Below are positions 54,701 through 62,592 of a stretch of DNA of 64,000 nucleotides, piece by piece. Origin of the DNA: Paraburkholderia sp. C35 (lineage in GTDB: Bacteria > Pseudomonadota > Gammaproteobacteria > Burkholderiales > Burkholderiaceae); NCBI RefSeq assembly GCF_003121405.1, contig NZ_QBUY01000003.1, positions 124,001 through 188,000 on the forward strand. Direction: 5' to 3'. The notes under the pieces were generated by a model. It saw nothing but the letters and a program-made list of their open reading frames with translations, was not told where the DNA came from and searched no databases. The stretch's first letter is position 1. Every line of letters begins with the position of its first letter. The position numbers were made by a program, and so were the translations under genes.

Positions 54701-55012
54701 ATGAAAGAAGCTGTCGTGAACTTCAATCCCTTCCTGAAGCCGTGGCTCGCGCCGCAGCCGAACAACGTCGCGGGCAAGGGCGTGATCGAAAAGCCGGGCG
54801 AAACGGACAACATGATCTGGCAGACGCGCAAAGCCGAGCCGACGCAGTACGAGAACGACTTCGGCGATGCGCTGGAACAGGTGTTCGAAGCAGGCGCCGC
54901 CGAGTTGCATGAAGTGGTGGCAGGCCTGAACAGGATCGGCTTCCGCACGCCGGATGGCGCGCAGTGGAGCGAAGAGCGTCTCGCCGCGGAACTGCGGCTG
55001 CTTGCCGAATAA
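54701..55012 (+). CDS. Small recombinase-like HTH domain protein
   Basis: A 103-residue protein. The N-terminal half (NFNPFLKPWLAPQPNNVAGKGVIEKPGETDNMIWQTRK) is extended and Pro-rich. The C-terminal half (ALEQVFEAGAAELHEVVAGLNRIGFRTPDGAQWSEERLAAELRLL) resembles the helical domain of serine recombinases that reads 'x-x-LN-x-x-G-x-x-TP-x-G-x-x-W'. It begins two bases after the ferredoxin stop and precedes the oxygenase. It has no catalytic Ser, so it is not a recombinase; it could be an oxygenase accessory factor or a small subunit. Confidence 0.75.
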   Translation: MKEAVVNFNPFLKPWLAPQPNNVAGKGVIEKPGETDNMIWQTRKAEPTQYENDFGDALEQVFEAGAAELHEVVAGLNRIGFRTPDGAQWSEERLAAELRLLAE

Positions 55013-55053
55013 GCGCAACGCGTCCACGACCCAAGCGAACACGGAGTTTCTTC

Positions 55054-56142
55054 ATGACGTCCCTCAATACAACGACCCCCGCAGCCGATCCGATCCAGGC
55101 CTATCTGGATCGCGGCATCAAGAACTACTGGTATCCCGTCGCGCCGAGCTGGCAAGTTGGCAATGCGCCTATCGGCCTCACGCGTCTGAGCGATCAGATC
55201 GTGCTGTGGCGCGATCAGGAAGGCAAAGTTCACGCGCTCGAAGACCGCTGCCCCCACCGCGGCGCGCGTCTGTCGCTTGGCTGGAATCTCGGCAATCGCG
55301 TCGCGTGCTGGTATCACGGCATCGAAGTGGAGGGCTCGGGCACGGTGCAGTCGGTGCCGGCCGTGTCGGCCTGTCCGCTCGAAGGCCAGAAGTGCGTGAA
55401 GTCGTATCCCGTCGAAGAGCACGCAGGCGCGATCTTCCTGTGGTTCGGCGACGATGCACATAAAGAACCGACGCCGCTCTCGCTGCCCGAAGAACTGGTC
55501 GGCGCGGAGTACTCGCAGTTTCTGTGCGTGTCGAACTGGAAGTGCAACTATCAGTACGCGATCGACAACGTGATGGACCCGATGCACGGCGCGTATCTGC
55601 ACGCGACGTCGCATTCGATGGCCGAAGGCGACAAGCAGGCCGACATGCGCGTGCGCAAAACAGAGTCCGGCCTCATGTTCGAAAAGGTCGGTCAGCGCGA
55701 CGTGAATTTCGACTGGGTTGAACTCGGCGAAACGGGCGGCCTGTGGATGCGCCTCGCGATTCCGTACAAAAAGAAGTTCGGCCCCGGCGGCAGCTTCGGA
55801 ATTATCGGTTTTGCAGTGCCGGTCGATAACGACAACTGCCAGGTCTACTTCTGGCGCACGCGCAAGGTGAGCGGCTGGCAGCGCGATGCATGGCGCTTTC
55901 TGTATCGCAATCGTCTGGAAGGTCTGCATTGGGCGGTGCTGGAGCAAGACCGCTATGTGCTCGAAAGCCTCGCTCCGAATGCACGCGATCACGAGTTCCT
56001 CTATCAGCACGATGTCGGCATGACGCGCGTGCGTCGCATGCTGCGTCAACGCGCGCAACAGCATTTCGCCGATCTCGACGCATTCAAGGCGAAGCAGGCG
56101 GAAGCGGCCGCGCAGGCATCGACGGGGCACGCTCATGCCTGA
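55054..56142 (+). CDS. Rieske non-haem iron oxygenase, alpha subunit
   Basis: A 362-residue terminal oxygenase. The Rieske domain is EDRCPHRGARLSLGWNLGNRVACWYHG. The mononuclear iron site is NYQYAIDNVMDPMHGAYLHATSH (Asp/Asn bridge with two His). At this length it resembles the homotrimeric vanillate/phthalate/toluene-sulfonate-type (alpha-only) group, consistent with no beta subunit nearby. ATG 55054 begins with Thr/Ser-rich sequence. It probably hydroxylates, or O- or N-dealkylates, the unknown substrate as the first step. Confidence 0.92.
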   Translation: MTSLNTTTPAADPIQAYLDRGIKNYWYPVAPSWQVGNAPIGLTRLSDQIVLWRDQEGKVHALEDRCPHRGARLSLGWNLGNRVACWYHGIEVEGSGTVQSVPAVSACPLEGQKCVKSYPVEEHAGAIFLWFGDDAHKEPTPLSLPEELVGAEYSQFLCVSNWKCNYQYAIDNVMDPMHGAYLHATSHSMAEGDKQADMRVRKTESGLMFEKVGQRDVNFDWVELGETGGLWMRLAIPYKKKFGPGGSFGIIGFAVPVDNDNCQVYFWRTRKVSGWQRDAWRFLYRNRLEGLHWAVLEQDRYVLESLAPNARDHEFLYQHDVGMTRVRRMLRQRAQQHFADLDAFKAKQAEAAAQASTGHAHA

Positions 56143-56893
56143 CGTCACGCTCTCCGGCCTGAACGGGCGGCGTGTCGTCGTAACGGGCGGCGCGCGCGGC
56201 CTTGGCGCAGCGTTCATCGAAGCGCTCGCCAAGGCAGACACGCAAGTCGTGTTCGGCGATGTCCTCGAGGCAGAAGGTCGCGCGCTCGCAGAGAAGCTCG
56301 GCGCGAACGTGCACTTCGTCGCGCTCGATCTCGCGAATCCTGAAAGCATCGCGGCGTTCGTCGAACAGGCCGCACAGAAGATGGGCGGCATCGACGCGTT
56401 GATCAACAACGCTGCAATCACCAACTCGGGCGGCCGCTTCGCAGAAGAGTTGACCACGCAAACGTGGGACGCGGTGATGAACGTCAACGTGCGCGGCACA
56501 TGGCTGATGTGCACGGCAGCGCTGCCGCATCTGCGTGACTCGAAGCGCGGCGCAATCGTGAACATCGCATCCGATACGGCGATGTGGGGTGCGCCGAAAC
56601 TGCTCGCTTACGTTGCCAGCAAGGGCGCAGTGATTTCGATGACGCGCTCGCTCGCGCGCGAATTCGGTGCGCACGGCATCACGGTGAATGCGATTGCGCC
56701 GGGCCTCACGGAAGTCGAAGCCACTGCCTACGTGCCCGCTGAACGCCACGAGTATTACCTCAAAGGCCGCGCACTGACGCGCCCGCAGGTGCCCGACGAC
56801 GTCACGGGCCCGGTGCTGTTCCTGCTGACGGATGCCGCCCGCTTCGTGACGGGCCAGTTGCTGCCCGTGAACGGCGGCTTCGTGATGAATTGA
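56135..56893 (+). CDS. SDR family oxidoreductase (canonical)
   Basis: A 252-residue classical short-chain dehydrogenase with a normal active site: VVVTGGARGLGAAFIEAL for NAD(P), NNAAITNSG, then Ser-Tyr-Lys in IVNIASDTAMWGAPKLLAYVASKGAVISMTRSLAREF. It overlaps the oxygenase stop by eight bases. It could oxidise the alcohol or dihydrodiol made by the oxygenase. Confidence 0.92.
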   Translation: MPDVTLSGLNGRRVVVTGGARGLGAAFIEALAKADTQVVFGDVLEAEGRALAEKLGANVHFVALDLANPESIAAFVEQAAQKMGGIDALINNAAITNSGGRFAEELTTQTWDAVMNVNVRGTWLMCTAALPHLRDSKRGAIVNIASDTAMWGAPKLLAYVASKGAVISMTRSLAREFGAHGITVNAIAPGLTEVEATAYVPAERHEYYLKGRALTRPQVPDDVTGPVLFLLTDAARFVTGQLLPVNGGFVMN

Positions 56894-56928
56894 CCTTGCT
56901 CGAACGAGCGAACCACATGGAGAAAACA

Positions 56929-57468
56929 ATGGCCGACGCCGATCTCGAACGCAAATCGTGGGACCAACCCGCCGACGCGAGTTTCGAACAATGGCTGGAT
57001 TCACGTGTCGCGCGCTTCGAAACGCGCCGCTACGACTGGGACGCTTTGAAGTTCCAGGCCGACTACGACCCGAAGTATCGCCGCGCGCAAATGCGTTATG
57101 TCGGCACGGGCGGCACGGGTGTCGCCAAAGATATGAACACGGTGCCTGCTGGCGGCTTCACGTTTTCGACGATGGTGATTCCCGCCGGCAACATCGGTCC
57201 GAGCCACATTCACACCGACGTCGAAGAAATCTTCTTCGTGCTGCGCGGCAAGATGAAAGTGATCTGCGAGCGCGATGGCGAAACGTGGGAAGCCGTGCTC
57301 GGCGAGCGCGATCTGATCTCGGTGCCGCCGGGCGTGTATCGCACGGAAATCAACATCGGTGAAGAAGACGCGTTGATGTGCGTGATGCTCGGTGCGCCGA
57401 AGCCGATCACGCCGACGTATCCGCCCGATTCGCCGCTCGCGAAGATCAAGCGCGATCTCGCGAAGTAA
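56929..57468 (+). CDS. Cupin domain protein
   Basis: A 179-residue single-cupin protein. The metal-site motif is GPSHIHTDVEEIFFVLRGKMKVI (H-x-H-x4-E-x6-G), with the second part in GERDLISVPPGVYRTEINIGEEDALMCVMLGAPKP. ATG 56929 is preferred for its Shine-Dalgarno GGAG six bases before; TTG 56890 and ATG 56917 are alternatives. The role may be isomerase, dioxygenase or binding; the sequence does not settle it. Confidence 0.88.
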   Translation: MADADLERKSWDQPADASFEQWLDSRVARFETRRYDWDALKFQADYDPKYRRAQMRYVGTGGTGVAKDMNTVPAGGFTFSTMVIPAGNIGPSHIHTDVEEIFFVLRGKMKVICERDGETWEAVLGERDLISVPPGVYRTEINIGEEDALMCVMLGAPKPITPTYPPDSPLAKIKRDLAK

Positions 57469-57518
57469 ATCCGCTGCAACGAAAGCACCTCACTCACGAA
57501 GCGAAGCGAAACGAAGCC

Positions 57519-58421
57519 ATGTCCGCAGCACTGCCCGTCACCGCCGATCAGTCCGATCAATCCGTCACGCTGGAAACGCGCCTCTCGCACTTCCCGGCAA
57601 AGCGGATCGCGATTGCGTCGCAACGCACGCTCGGCTATCGCGAAGCGGGCGCTGCACATGCTGGCGCATTGCCGCTCGTGCTGTTGCACGGCATCGGCTC
57701 GGGCGCCGCTTCGTGGGTGCAACAGCTTGAAGGACTCGGCACGACGCGCCGTGTGATCGCGTGGGACGCGCCGGGATATGGCGAATCGACGCCGGTTGAA
57801 TCCGCTTCGCCGCAAGCCGACGCATACGCGATCTCGCTTGCGCAATGGCTCGACGCGCTTGATATCGAGCGATGCGTGCTGGTCGGTCATTCGCTCGGCG
57901 CGATCATCGCCGGTTCGTTTGCAGCGTCGCATGCACAACGCGTGGCGGGCTTGCTGCTGATTTCTCCCGCAGCGGGCTACGGCGCAGCATCCGAAGAAGT
58001 GCGTGCATCGAAGCGCGACAGCCGCCTCGCGATGCTCGCCGAACTCGGCCCGCAAGGACTCGCAGAACAGCGCAGCGCCAACATGTTGTCGTCGCATGCC
58101 GATCAGGCGTCGCGCGACTGGGTGCGCTGGAACATGTCGCGCATCGTGCCGCACGGTTACGCGCAGGCGACGCATCTGCTCGCCAATGCCGACCTCGCCA
58201 GCGATGTCGCGAACTACACAGGCCGTATCGCCGTTGCAGTCGGCGCGGATGATGCGATCACGCCGCCATCGTCGTGCGAACGCATCGCACTTGCGGCACA
58301 TACACGCTTGCAGATCATCCCGCGCGCGGGTCACGCGGGCTACATCGAAGCAGGCGACGAATACACCGCGCTCATCGACGCATTCTGCCGCGCGAGCGAC
58401 GGCCAATGGAGCAAAGCATGA
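57519..58421 (+). CDS. Alpha/beta hydrolase
   Basis: A 300-residue alpha/beta-fold hydrolase. The oxyanion motif is LVLLHGIGSGAASW, the nucleophile elbow VGHSLGAIIAGSFA, and the late catalytic Asp and His lie in AVGADDAITPP and IPRAGHAGYIE. It resembles meta-cleavage product or 3-oxoadipate enol-lactone hydrolases. It lies in the middle of the operon, 50 bases after the cupin, and would cleave a C-C or ester bond of an intermediate. Confidence 0.9.
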   Translation: MSAALPVTADQSDQSVTLETRLSHFPAKRIAIASQRTLGYREAGAAHAGALPLVLLHGIGSGAASWVQQLEGLGTTRRVIAWDAPGYGESTPVESASPQADAYAISLAQWLDALDIERCVLVGHSLGAIIAGSFAASHAQRVAGLLLISPAAGYGAASEEVRASKRDSRLAMLAELGPQGLAEQRSANMLSSHADQASRDWVRWNMSRIVPHGYAQATHLLANADLASDVANYTGRIAVAVGADDAITPPSSCERIALAAHTRLQIIPRAGHAGYIEAGDEYTALIDAFCRASDGQWSKA

Positions 58422-59278
58422 CCCCCGAATTGACGGGCACTGTGCCTGACGCAGAAGAAGACCGCAGCGACGCGAGCTATCGCGTGCCAGGTCTGGAACG
58501 TGGCCTGCGCATTCTCACTGAGTTTTCGCCGCGCGAGCCGGTGCTCGGCGCACCCGAGTTGTCGAAGCGCCTCGGCATTCCACGCACGACGGTGTTCCGT
58601 CTGTTGCAAACGCTCGAAGCGCTCGGCTTTCTTGAGCGCGCGGATCGCGACCGTAACTATCGTCTTGGCGTCGCTGTGTTGCGCCTGGGGTTTGAGTATC
58701 TGAGTTCGCTCGAACTGACGGATCTCGGCTTGCCGCTGATCGAAGCGCTGCGCGACGCGACGGGTTTGACCTCGCACATCGTGATCCGCGATGGCCGTGA
58801 CGTCGTGTTCGTCGCGAAGGCGCAAAGCCATGCACCCGTGTTCAGCTCGGTGAAGGTGAACGTCGGCACGCGTTTGCCCGCACATGCAACGACACACGGA
58901 CATGTGCTGATGGGCGATCTCTCGCTCGCCGAACTGCGCGCGCTGTATCCGGAAGACACGCTCGAACGCTTCACGAAGCACACGCCCGCGACCGTCGAGG
59001 AACTGTACGAACGCGTGAAGGACGATGCCGCGCGCGGCTTTGCGATCAGCGAATCGTCCTTTGAAAACGGTATTTCCGTGATTTCCGCGCCGGTGCGCAA
59101 CGACACGGGGCGCATCGCTGCCGTCATCACGACGACGATTCCGCGTCCGCAAATCGACGCTGCGCTGCTCGACGGCGGGCTGGTCGACAAGGTGCGTAAC
59201 GCAGCCGAGCAACTGTCGCTGCGGCTGAACTATCGGCCGTCGGCGGAAAGCCGCTACATGAAAGCATTGGGGCTGTGA
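58418..59278 (+). CDS. IclR family transcriptional regulator (paralogue 2)
   Basis: A 286-residue IclR regulator embedded in the catabolic operon, with translational coupling on both sides (ATGA overlap upstream and TGATG downstream). The DNA-binding helix region (VPGLERGLRILTEFSPREPVLGAPELSKRLGIPRTTVFRLLQTLEALGFLER) is nearly identical to that of paralogue 1. The ligand domain is also close (RDGRDVVFVAKAQSHAPVFSSVKVNVGTRLPAHATTHG). It lacks the Ala-rich N-terminal tail. The two probably bind the same sites, and may respond to different ligands. Confidence 0.92.
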   Translation: MTPELTGTVPDAEEDRSDASYRVPGLERGLRILTEFSPREPVLGAPELSKRLGIPRTTVFRLLQTLEALGFLERADRDRNYRLGVAVLRLGFEYLSSLELTDLGLPLIEALRDATGLTSHIVIRDGRDVVFVAKAQSHAPVFSSVKVNVGTRLPAHATTHGHVLMGDLSLAELRALYPEDTLERFTKHTPATVEELYERVKDDAARGFAISESSFENGISVISAPVRNDTGRIAAVITTTIPRPQIDAALLDGGLVDKVRNAAEQLSLRLNYRPSAESRYMKALGL

Positions 59279-60084
59279 TGAATCAAATCGATCTGACAGG
59301 ACAGGTTGCAGTGGTGACGGGCGGATCGTCCGGCATCGGCCTCGCAACGGCTGAACTCTTTTTGCGCGCGGGCGCATCAGTGGCGATTTGCGGACGCGAT
59401 GCCGACCGGCTTGCGAGCGCTGAAGCCTCGCTGCGTGTCCATTATCCGCAAGCGCAACTTCTGGCTGCACGCTGTAACGTGCTCGACGCAGACGACGTCG
59501 CGCAGTTCGCGAATGAAGTGCAGCAGCGTTTCGGCCGCACCGACATGCTGATCAACAACGCAGGCCAGGGCCGCGTGTCGACCTTTGCGGACACGAGCGA
59601 CGAAGCATGGCGCGAGGAACTCGATCTCAAGTATTTCAGCGTAATCCGCCCAACACGCGCCTTTCTGCCGATGCTCGCGCAAGCCGCGCAGCAAGGCAAT
59701 GGCTCGATTGTCTGCGTGAATTCGCTGCTCGCGTTGCAGCCTGAACCGCATATGGTCGCGACTTCATCGGCACGTGCAGGCGTGCAGAACCTGATCAAGT
59801 CGCTGGCCGTGGAGTTTGCGCCGCAAGGCATCCGCGTGAATTCGATTCTCATTGGTCTGGTCGAGTCGGGCCAATGGCGCCGCCGTTATCAGACGCAGGC
59901 GCAGCCCGGTCAAAGCTGGGAAGACTGGACCCGCGAACTCGCACGCAAGAAAAGCATTCCGCTCGGCCGTTTAGGCCTTCCCGAAGAGGCCGCCCAAGCT
60001 CTCTTTTATCTCGCTACACCCCTGTCGTCGTACACGACGGGAAGCCATATCGATGTTTCCGGAGGCGTTGCACGTCATGTCTAA
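59278..60084 (+). CDS. SDR-fold protein lacking the canonical Tyr/Lys
   Basis: A 268-residue SDR-fold protein. The cofactor motif is intact (VAVVTGGSSGIGLATAELFLRAG, INNAGQGRVS) and Ser is present (CVNSLLALQ). Where YxxxK should follow, the sequence reads HMVATSSARAGVQNLIKSLAVEF; no Tyr is in register and Arg replaces Lys. It may be a non-catalytic or altered-mechanism SDR. ATG 59278 overlaps the IclR stop by one base. Its neighbour is the thiamine-diphosphate enzyme. Confidence 0.88.
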   Translation: MNQIDLTGQVAVVTGGSSGIGLATAELFLRAGASVAICGRDADRLASAEASLRVHYPQAQLLAARCNVLDADDVAQFANEVQQRFGRTDMLINNAGQGRVSTFADTSDEAWREELDLKYFSVIRPTRAFLPMLAQAAQQGNGSIVCVNSLLALQPEPHMVATSSARAGVQNLIKSLAVEFAPQGIRVNSILIGLVESGQWRRRYQTQAQPGQSWEDWTRELARKKSIPLGRLGLPEEAAQALFYLATPLSSYTTGSHIDVSGGVARHV

Positions 60085-61735
60085 CAAAACCACCGTCGGC
60101 GAGCTGATCGCCGCTTTCCTCGAGCAGTGCGGCGTCCAGACTGCTTTCGGCGTGATCTCCATTCACAACATGCCGATCCTCGACGCTATCAATTCGCGCG
60201 GCAAGATCCGCTATGTCGGCGCGCGCGGCGAAGCGGGCGCGCTGAACATGGCCGATGGTCTGGCGCGCGTGTCGGGCGGCCTCGGTGTCGCGATCACGAG
60301 CACGGGCACGGCTGCGGGCAACGCGGCAGGCGCGATGGTCGAAGCGCTGACGGCAGGCACGGCACTCGTGCACATCACCGGTCAGATCGAAGCGACGTAT
60401 CTGGATCAGGATCTCGCGTACATCCACGAAGCGCCGGATCAACTGGCCATGCTGTCGTCTATTTCGAAGGCGGCGTATCGCGTGCGTTCAGTCGAAACGG
60501 CACTGGCGACGGTGCGTGAAGCCGTGCGCGTCGCGCAAACGGCGCCGAGCGGCCCTGTTAGCGTCGAGATTCCCATCGACATCCAGGCAGCCGAAGTGGA
60601 ATGGCCCGCCGACATGACGGCACCGCACATCACGACGCTGACGCACGACACGAAGCGCGTCGAGCAACTCGCCGATGAACTCGCGAAAGCAAAGCGTCCG
60701 TTGTTGTGGCTCGGCGGCGGCACGCGTCATGCACGTACGCAGGTGGAGCGTCTGGTGAAGCTCGGCTTCGGCGTCGTCACGAGCGTGCAGGGCCGTGGCG
60801 TGCTGCCCGAAGATCATCCCGCAACACTCGGCGCATTCAACGTGCAGCCGACCGTCGAAAAGTTCTACAAGACCTGCGATGCACTGCTCGTGGTCGGCTC
60901 GCGCCTGCGTGGCAACGAAACGCTCAAGTACAAGCTTGCGCTGCCGCAGCCGCTGTTCCGTGTCGATGCTGACGCACTTGCCGACAACCGCGGCTATCGC
61001 AACGAACTTTTCATTCACGGTGATGCAGCCGACGTGCTCGATCAACTGGCGACGCTGCTCGAAGGCCGCATGAAGATCGACCCTGCATTTGCAGGCGATC
61101 TCGCCGCAACCCGTGAAGTCGCTGTCGGTGAAACGGGCAAGGGTCTCGGACCGTACAAGCGCCTCGTCGACGTGCTGCAACACGCAGTGGGCCGCGACTA
61201 CAACTGGGTGCGCGACGTGACAATCTCGAACAGCACGTGGGGCAACCGCATGCTGAAGATCTTCCAGCCGCGCGCGGGCGTGCATGCACTCGGCGGCGGC
61301 ATCGGCCAGGGCATCCAGATGGCGATTGGCGCGGCGTTGGCGAATGCTGCGTCGAAGACCGTGTGCCTGGTCGGCGACGGTGGCCTGATGGTCAACGTCG
61401 GCGAACTGGTCACGGCTGTGCAGGAAAACGCGAACGTGATGATCGTGTTGATGAACGATCAATGCTACGGCGTGATCCGCAACATTCAGGACGCGCACTA
61501 CGGTGGCCGCCGCTGTTACGTGCAACTGCATCAACCCGACTTCGCGCAGTTCTGCGCGAGCTTCGGCCTCACGCACTACCGCATCTCGTCGCTGGATCAG
61601 GCTGAAGCGATCGTTCGCGACGGCATGGCGAAGACGGGTCCCGTGATGGTCGAAGTGGACATGCTGTCGGTCGGTACGTTCGCCACGGCATTTGCAGGCC
61701 CGCCCGTGCGCAAGCAGGAGCCGGAACATGCCTGA
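60077..61735 (+). CDS. Thiamine-diphosphate-dependent enzyme (acetolactate synthase-like)
   Basis: A 552-residue ThDP enzyme of the acetolactate synthase/benzoylformate decarboxylase superfamily. The N-terminal domain has the catalytic Glu region ([19 protein letters not shown]). The cofactor motif is [31 protein letters not shown]. It likely decarboxylates a 2-oxo acid or joins an acyl anion to an aldehyde. ATG 60077 lies 11 bases after GGAGG and overlaps the SDR gene by eight. The substrate is unknown. Confidence 0.9.
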   Translation: MSNKTTVGELIAAFLEQCGVQTAFGVISIHNMPILDAINSRGKIRYVGARGEAGALNMADGLARVSGGLGVAITSTGTAAGNAAGAMVEALTAGTALVHITGQIEATYLDQDLAYIHEAPDQLAMLSSISKAAYRVRSVETALATVREAVRVAQTAPSGPVSVEIPIDIQAAEVEWPADMTAPHITTLTHDTKRVEQLADELAKAKRPLLWLGGGTRHARTQVERLVKLGFGVVTSVQGRGVLPEDHPATLGAFNVQPTVEKFYKTCDALLVVGSRLRGNETLKYKLALPQPLFRVDADALADNRGYRNELFIHGDAADVLDQLATLLEGRMKIDPAFAGDLAATREVAVGETGKGLGPYKRLVDVLQHAVGRDYNWVRDVTISNSTWGNRMLKIFQPRAGVHALGGGIGQGIQMAIGAALANAASKTVCLVGDGGLMVNVGELVTAVQENANVMIVLMNDQCYGVIRNIQDAHYGGRRCYVQLHQPDFAQFCASFGLTHYRISSLDQAEAIVRDGMAKTGPVMVEVDMLSVGTFATAFAGPPVRKQEPEHA

Positions 61736-62573
61736 AGCCAATCACGCTGCCAACGGTGCCGCCATGAACAACCTGCCTATCGACATTGCAATGATCGGCT
61801 TCGGCGCAATCGGCCAGACCGTTTATCGCGCGGTCGCCGCCGATCCGCAAGTGCACGTGTCGCACGTGATCGTGCCCGAGCATCAGGCCGATGCGGTGCG
61901 CGAGCAGGTCGGGCCGGATGTGGACGTGGTGTGGTCCGTCGATGCGTTGAAGTCGCGCCCGCAGTTCGCGCTCGAATGTGCGGGGCACGGCGCGCTGGTC
62001 AGCCATGTCGTGCCGCTGCTGAAAGCGGGCACGGATTGCGCGGTTGCATCGATCGGCGCGTTGTCTGACCTCGCGTTGCTCGACGCGCTGAACGCTGCTG
62101 CTGACGAAGGCCACGCGACGGTGACGCTGTTGTCCGGCGCGATCGGCGGTATCGATGCGTTGGCGGCGGCGAAGCTCGGCGGTCTCGACGAAGTGCAATA
62201 CATCGGCCGCAAGCCGCCGACGGGCTGGCTCGGCTCGCCCGCCGAACAGGTTTGCGATCTGCACACGCTGACGGAAGCACGCGTGATCTTCGAAGGCAGC
62301 GCGCGTGAAGCGGCACTTCTGTATCCGAAGAACGCGAACGTTGCGGCGACCGTCGCGCTTGCAGGCCTCGGCCTCGATCAGACGACCGTGCGTCTTATTG
62401 CCGATCCCGCAGTCACGCGCAACGTGCATCGCATCGTCGCGCGTGGCGCGTTCGGCGAGATGTCGCTGGAGATGAGCGGCAAGCCGTTGCCCGATAACCC
62501 GAAGACGTCTGCGTTGACCGCATATAGCGCAATCCGCGCGCTGCGCAATCGCGCGGCCCGCTGCGTGATCTGA
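61728..62573 (+). CDS. Aspartate dehydrogenase-like protein (NadX family)
   Basis: A 281-residue NAD(P)-dependent amino acid dehydrogenase. The N-terminal Rossmann motif is [20 protein letters not shown], and the DUF108/AspDH C-terminal domain is [31 protein letters not shown], then [30 protein letters not shown] with the conserved His in [11 protein letters not shown]. NadX turns L-aspartate into iminosuccinate. In a catabolic operon it may instead handle an amino group on a pathway intermediate. It overlaps the ThDP gene by eight bases. Confidence 0.88.
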   Translation: MPEANHAANGAAMNNLPIDIAMIGFGAIGQTVYRAVAADPQVHVSHVIVPEHQADAVREQVGPDVDVVWSVDALKSRPQFALECAGHGALVSHVVPLLKAGTDCAVASIGALSDLALLDALNAAADEGHATVTLLSGAIGGIDALAAAKLGGLDEVQYIGRKPPTGWLGSPAEQVCDLHTLTEARVIFEGSAREAALLYPKNANVAATVALAGLGLDQTTVRLIADPAVTRNVHRIVARGAFGEMSLEMSGKPLPDNPKTSALTAYSAIRALRNRAARCVI

Positions 62574-62592
62574 GAGTCAAAGGAAGTACGAC

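Noticed and set aside
54343-56565. A 740-codon open frame on the minus strand
   Set aside because: Antisense to the Rieske ferredoxin, oxygenase and SDR genes, whose motifs are complete on the plus strand; low-complexity composition.
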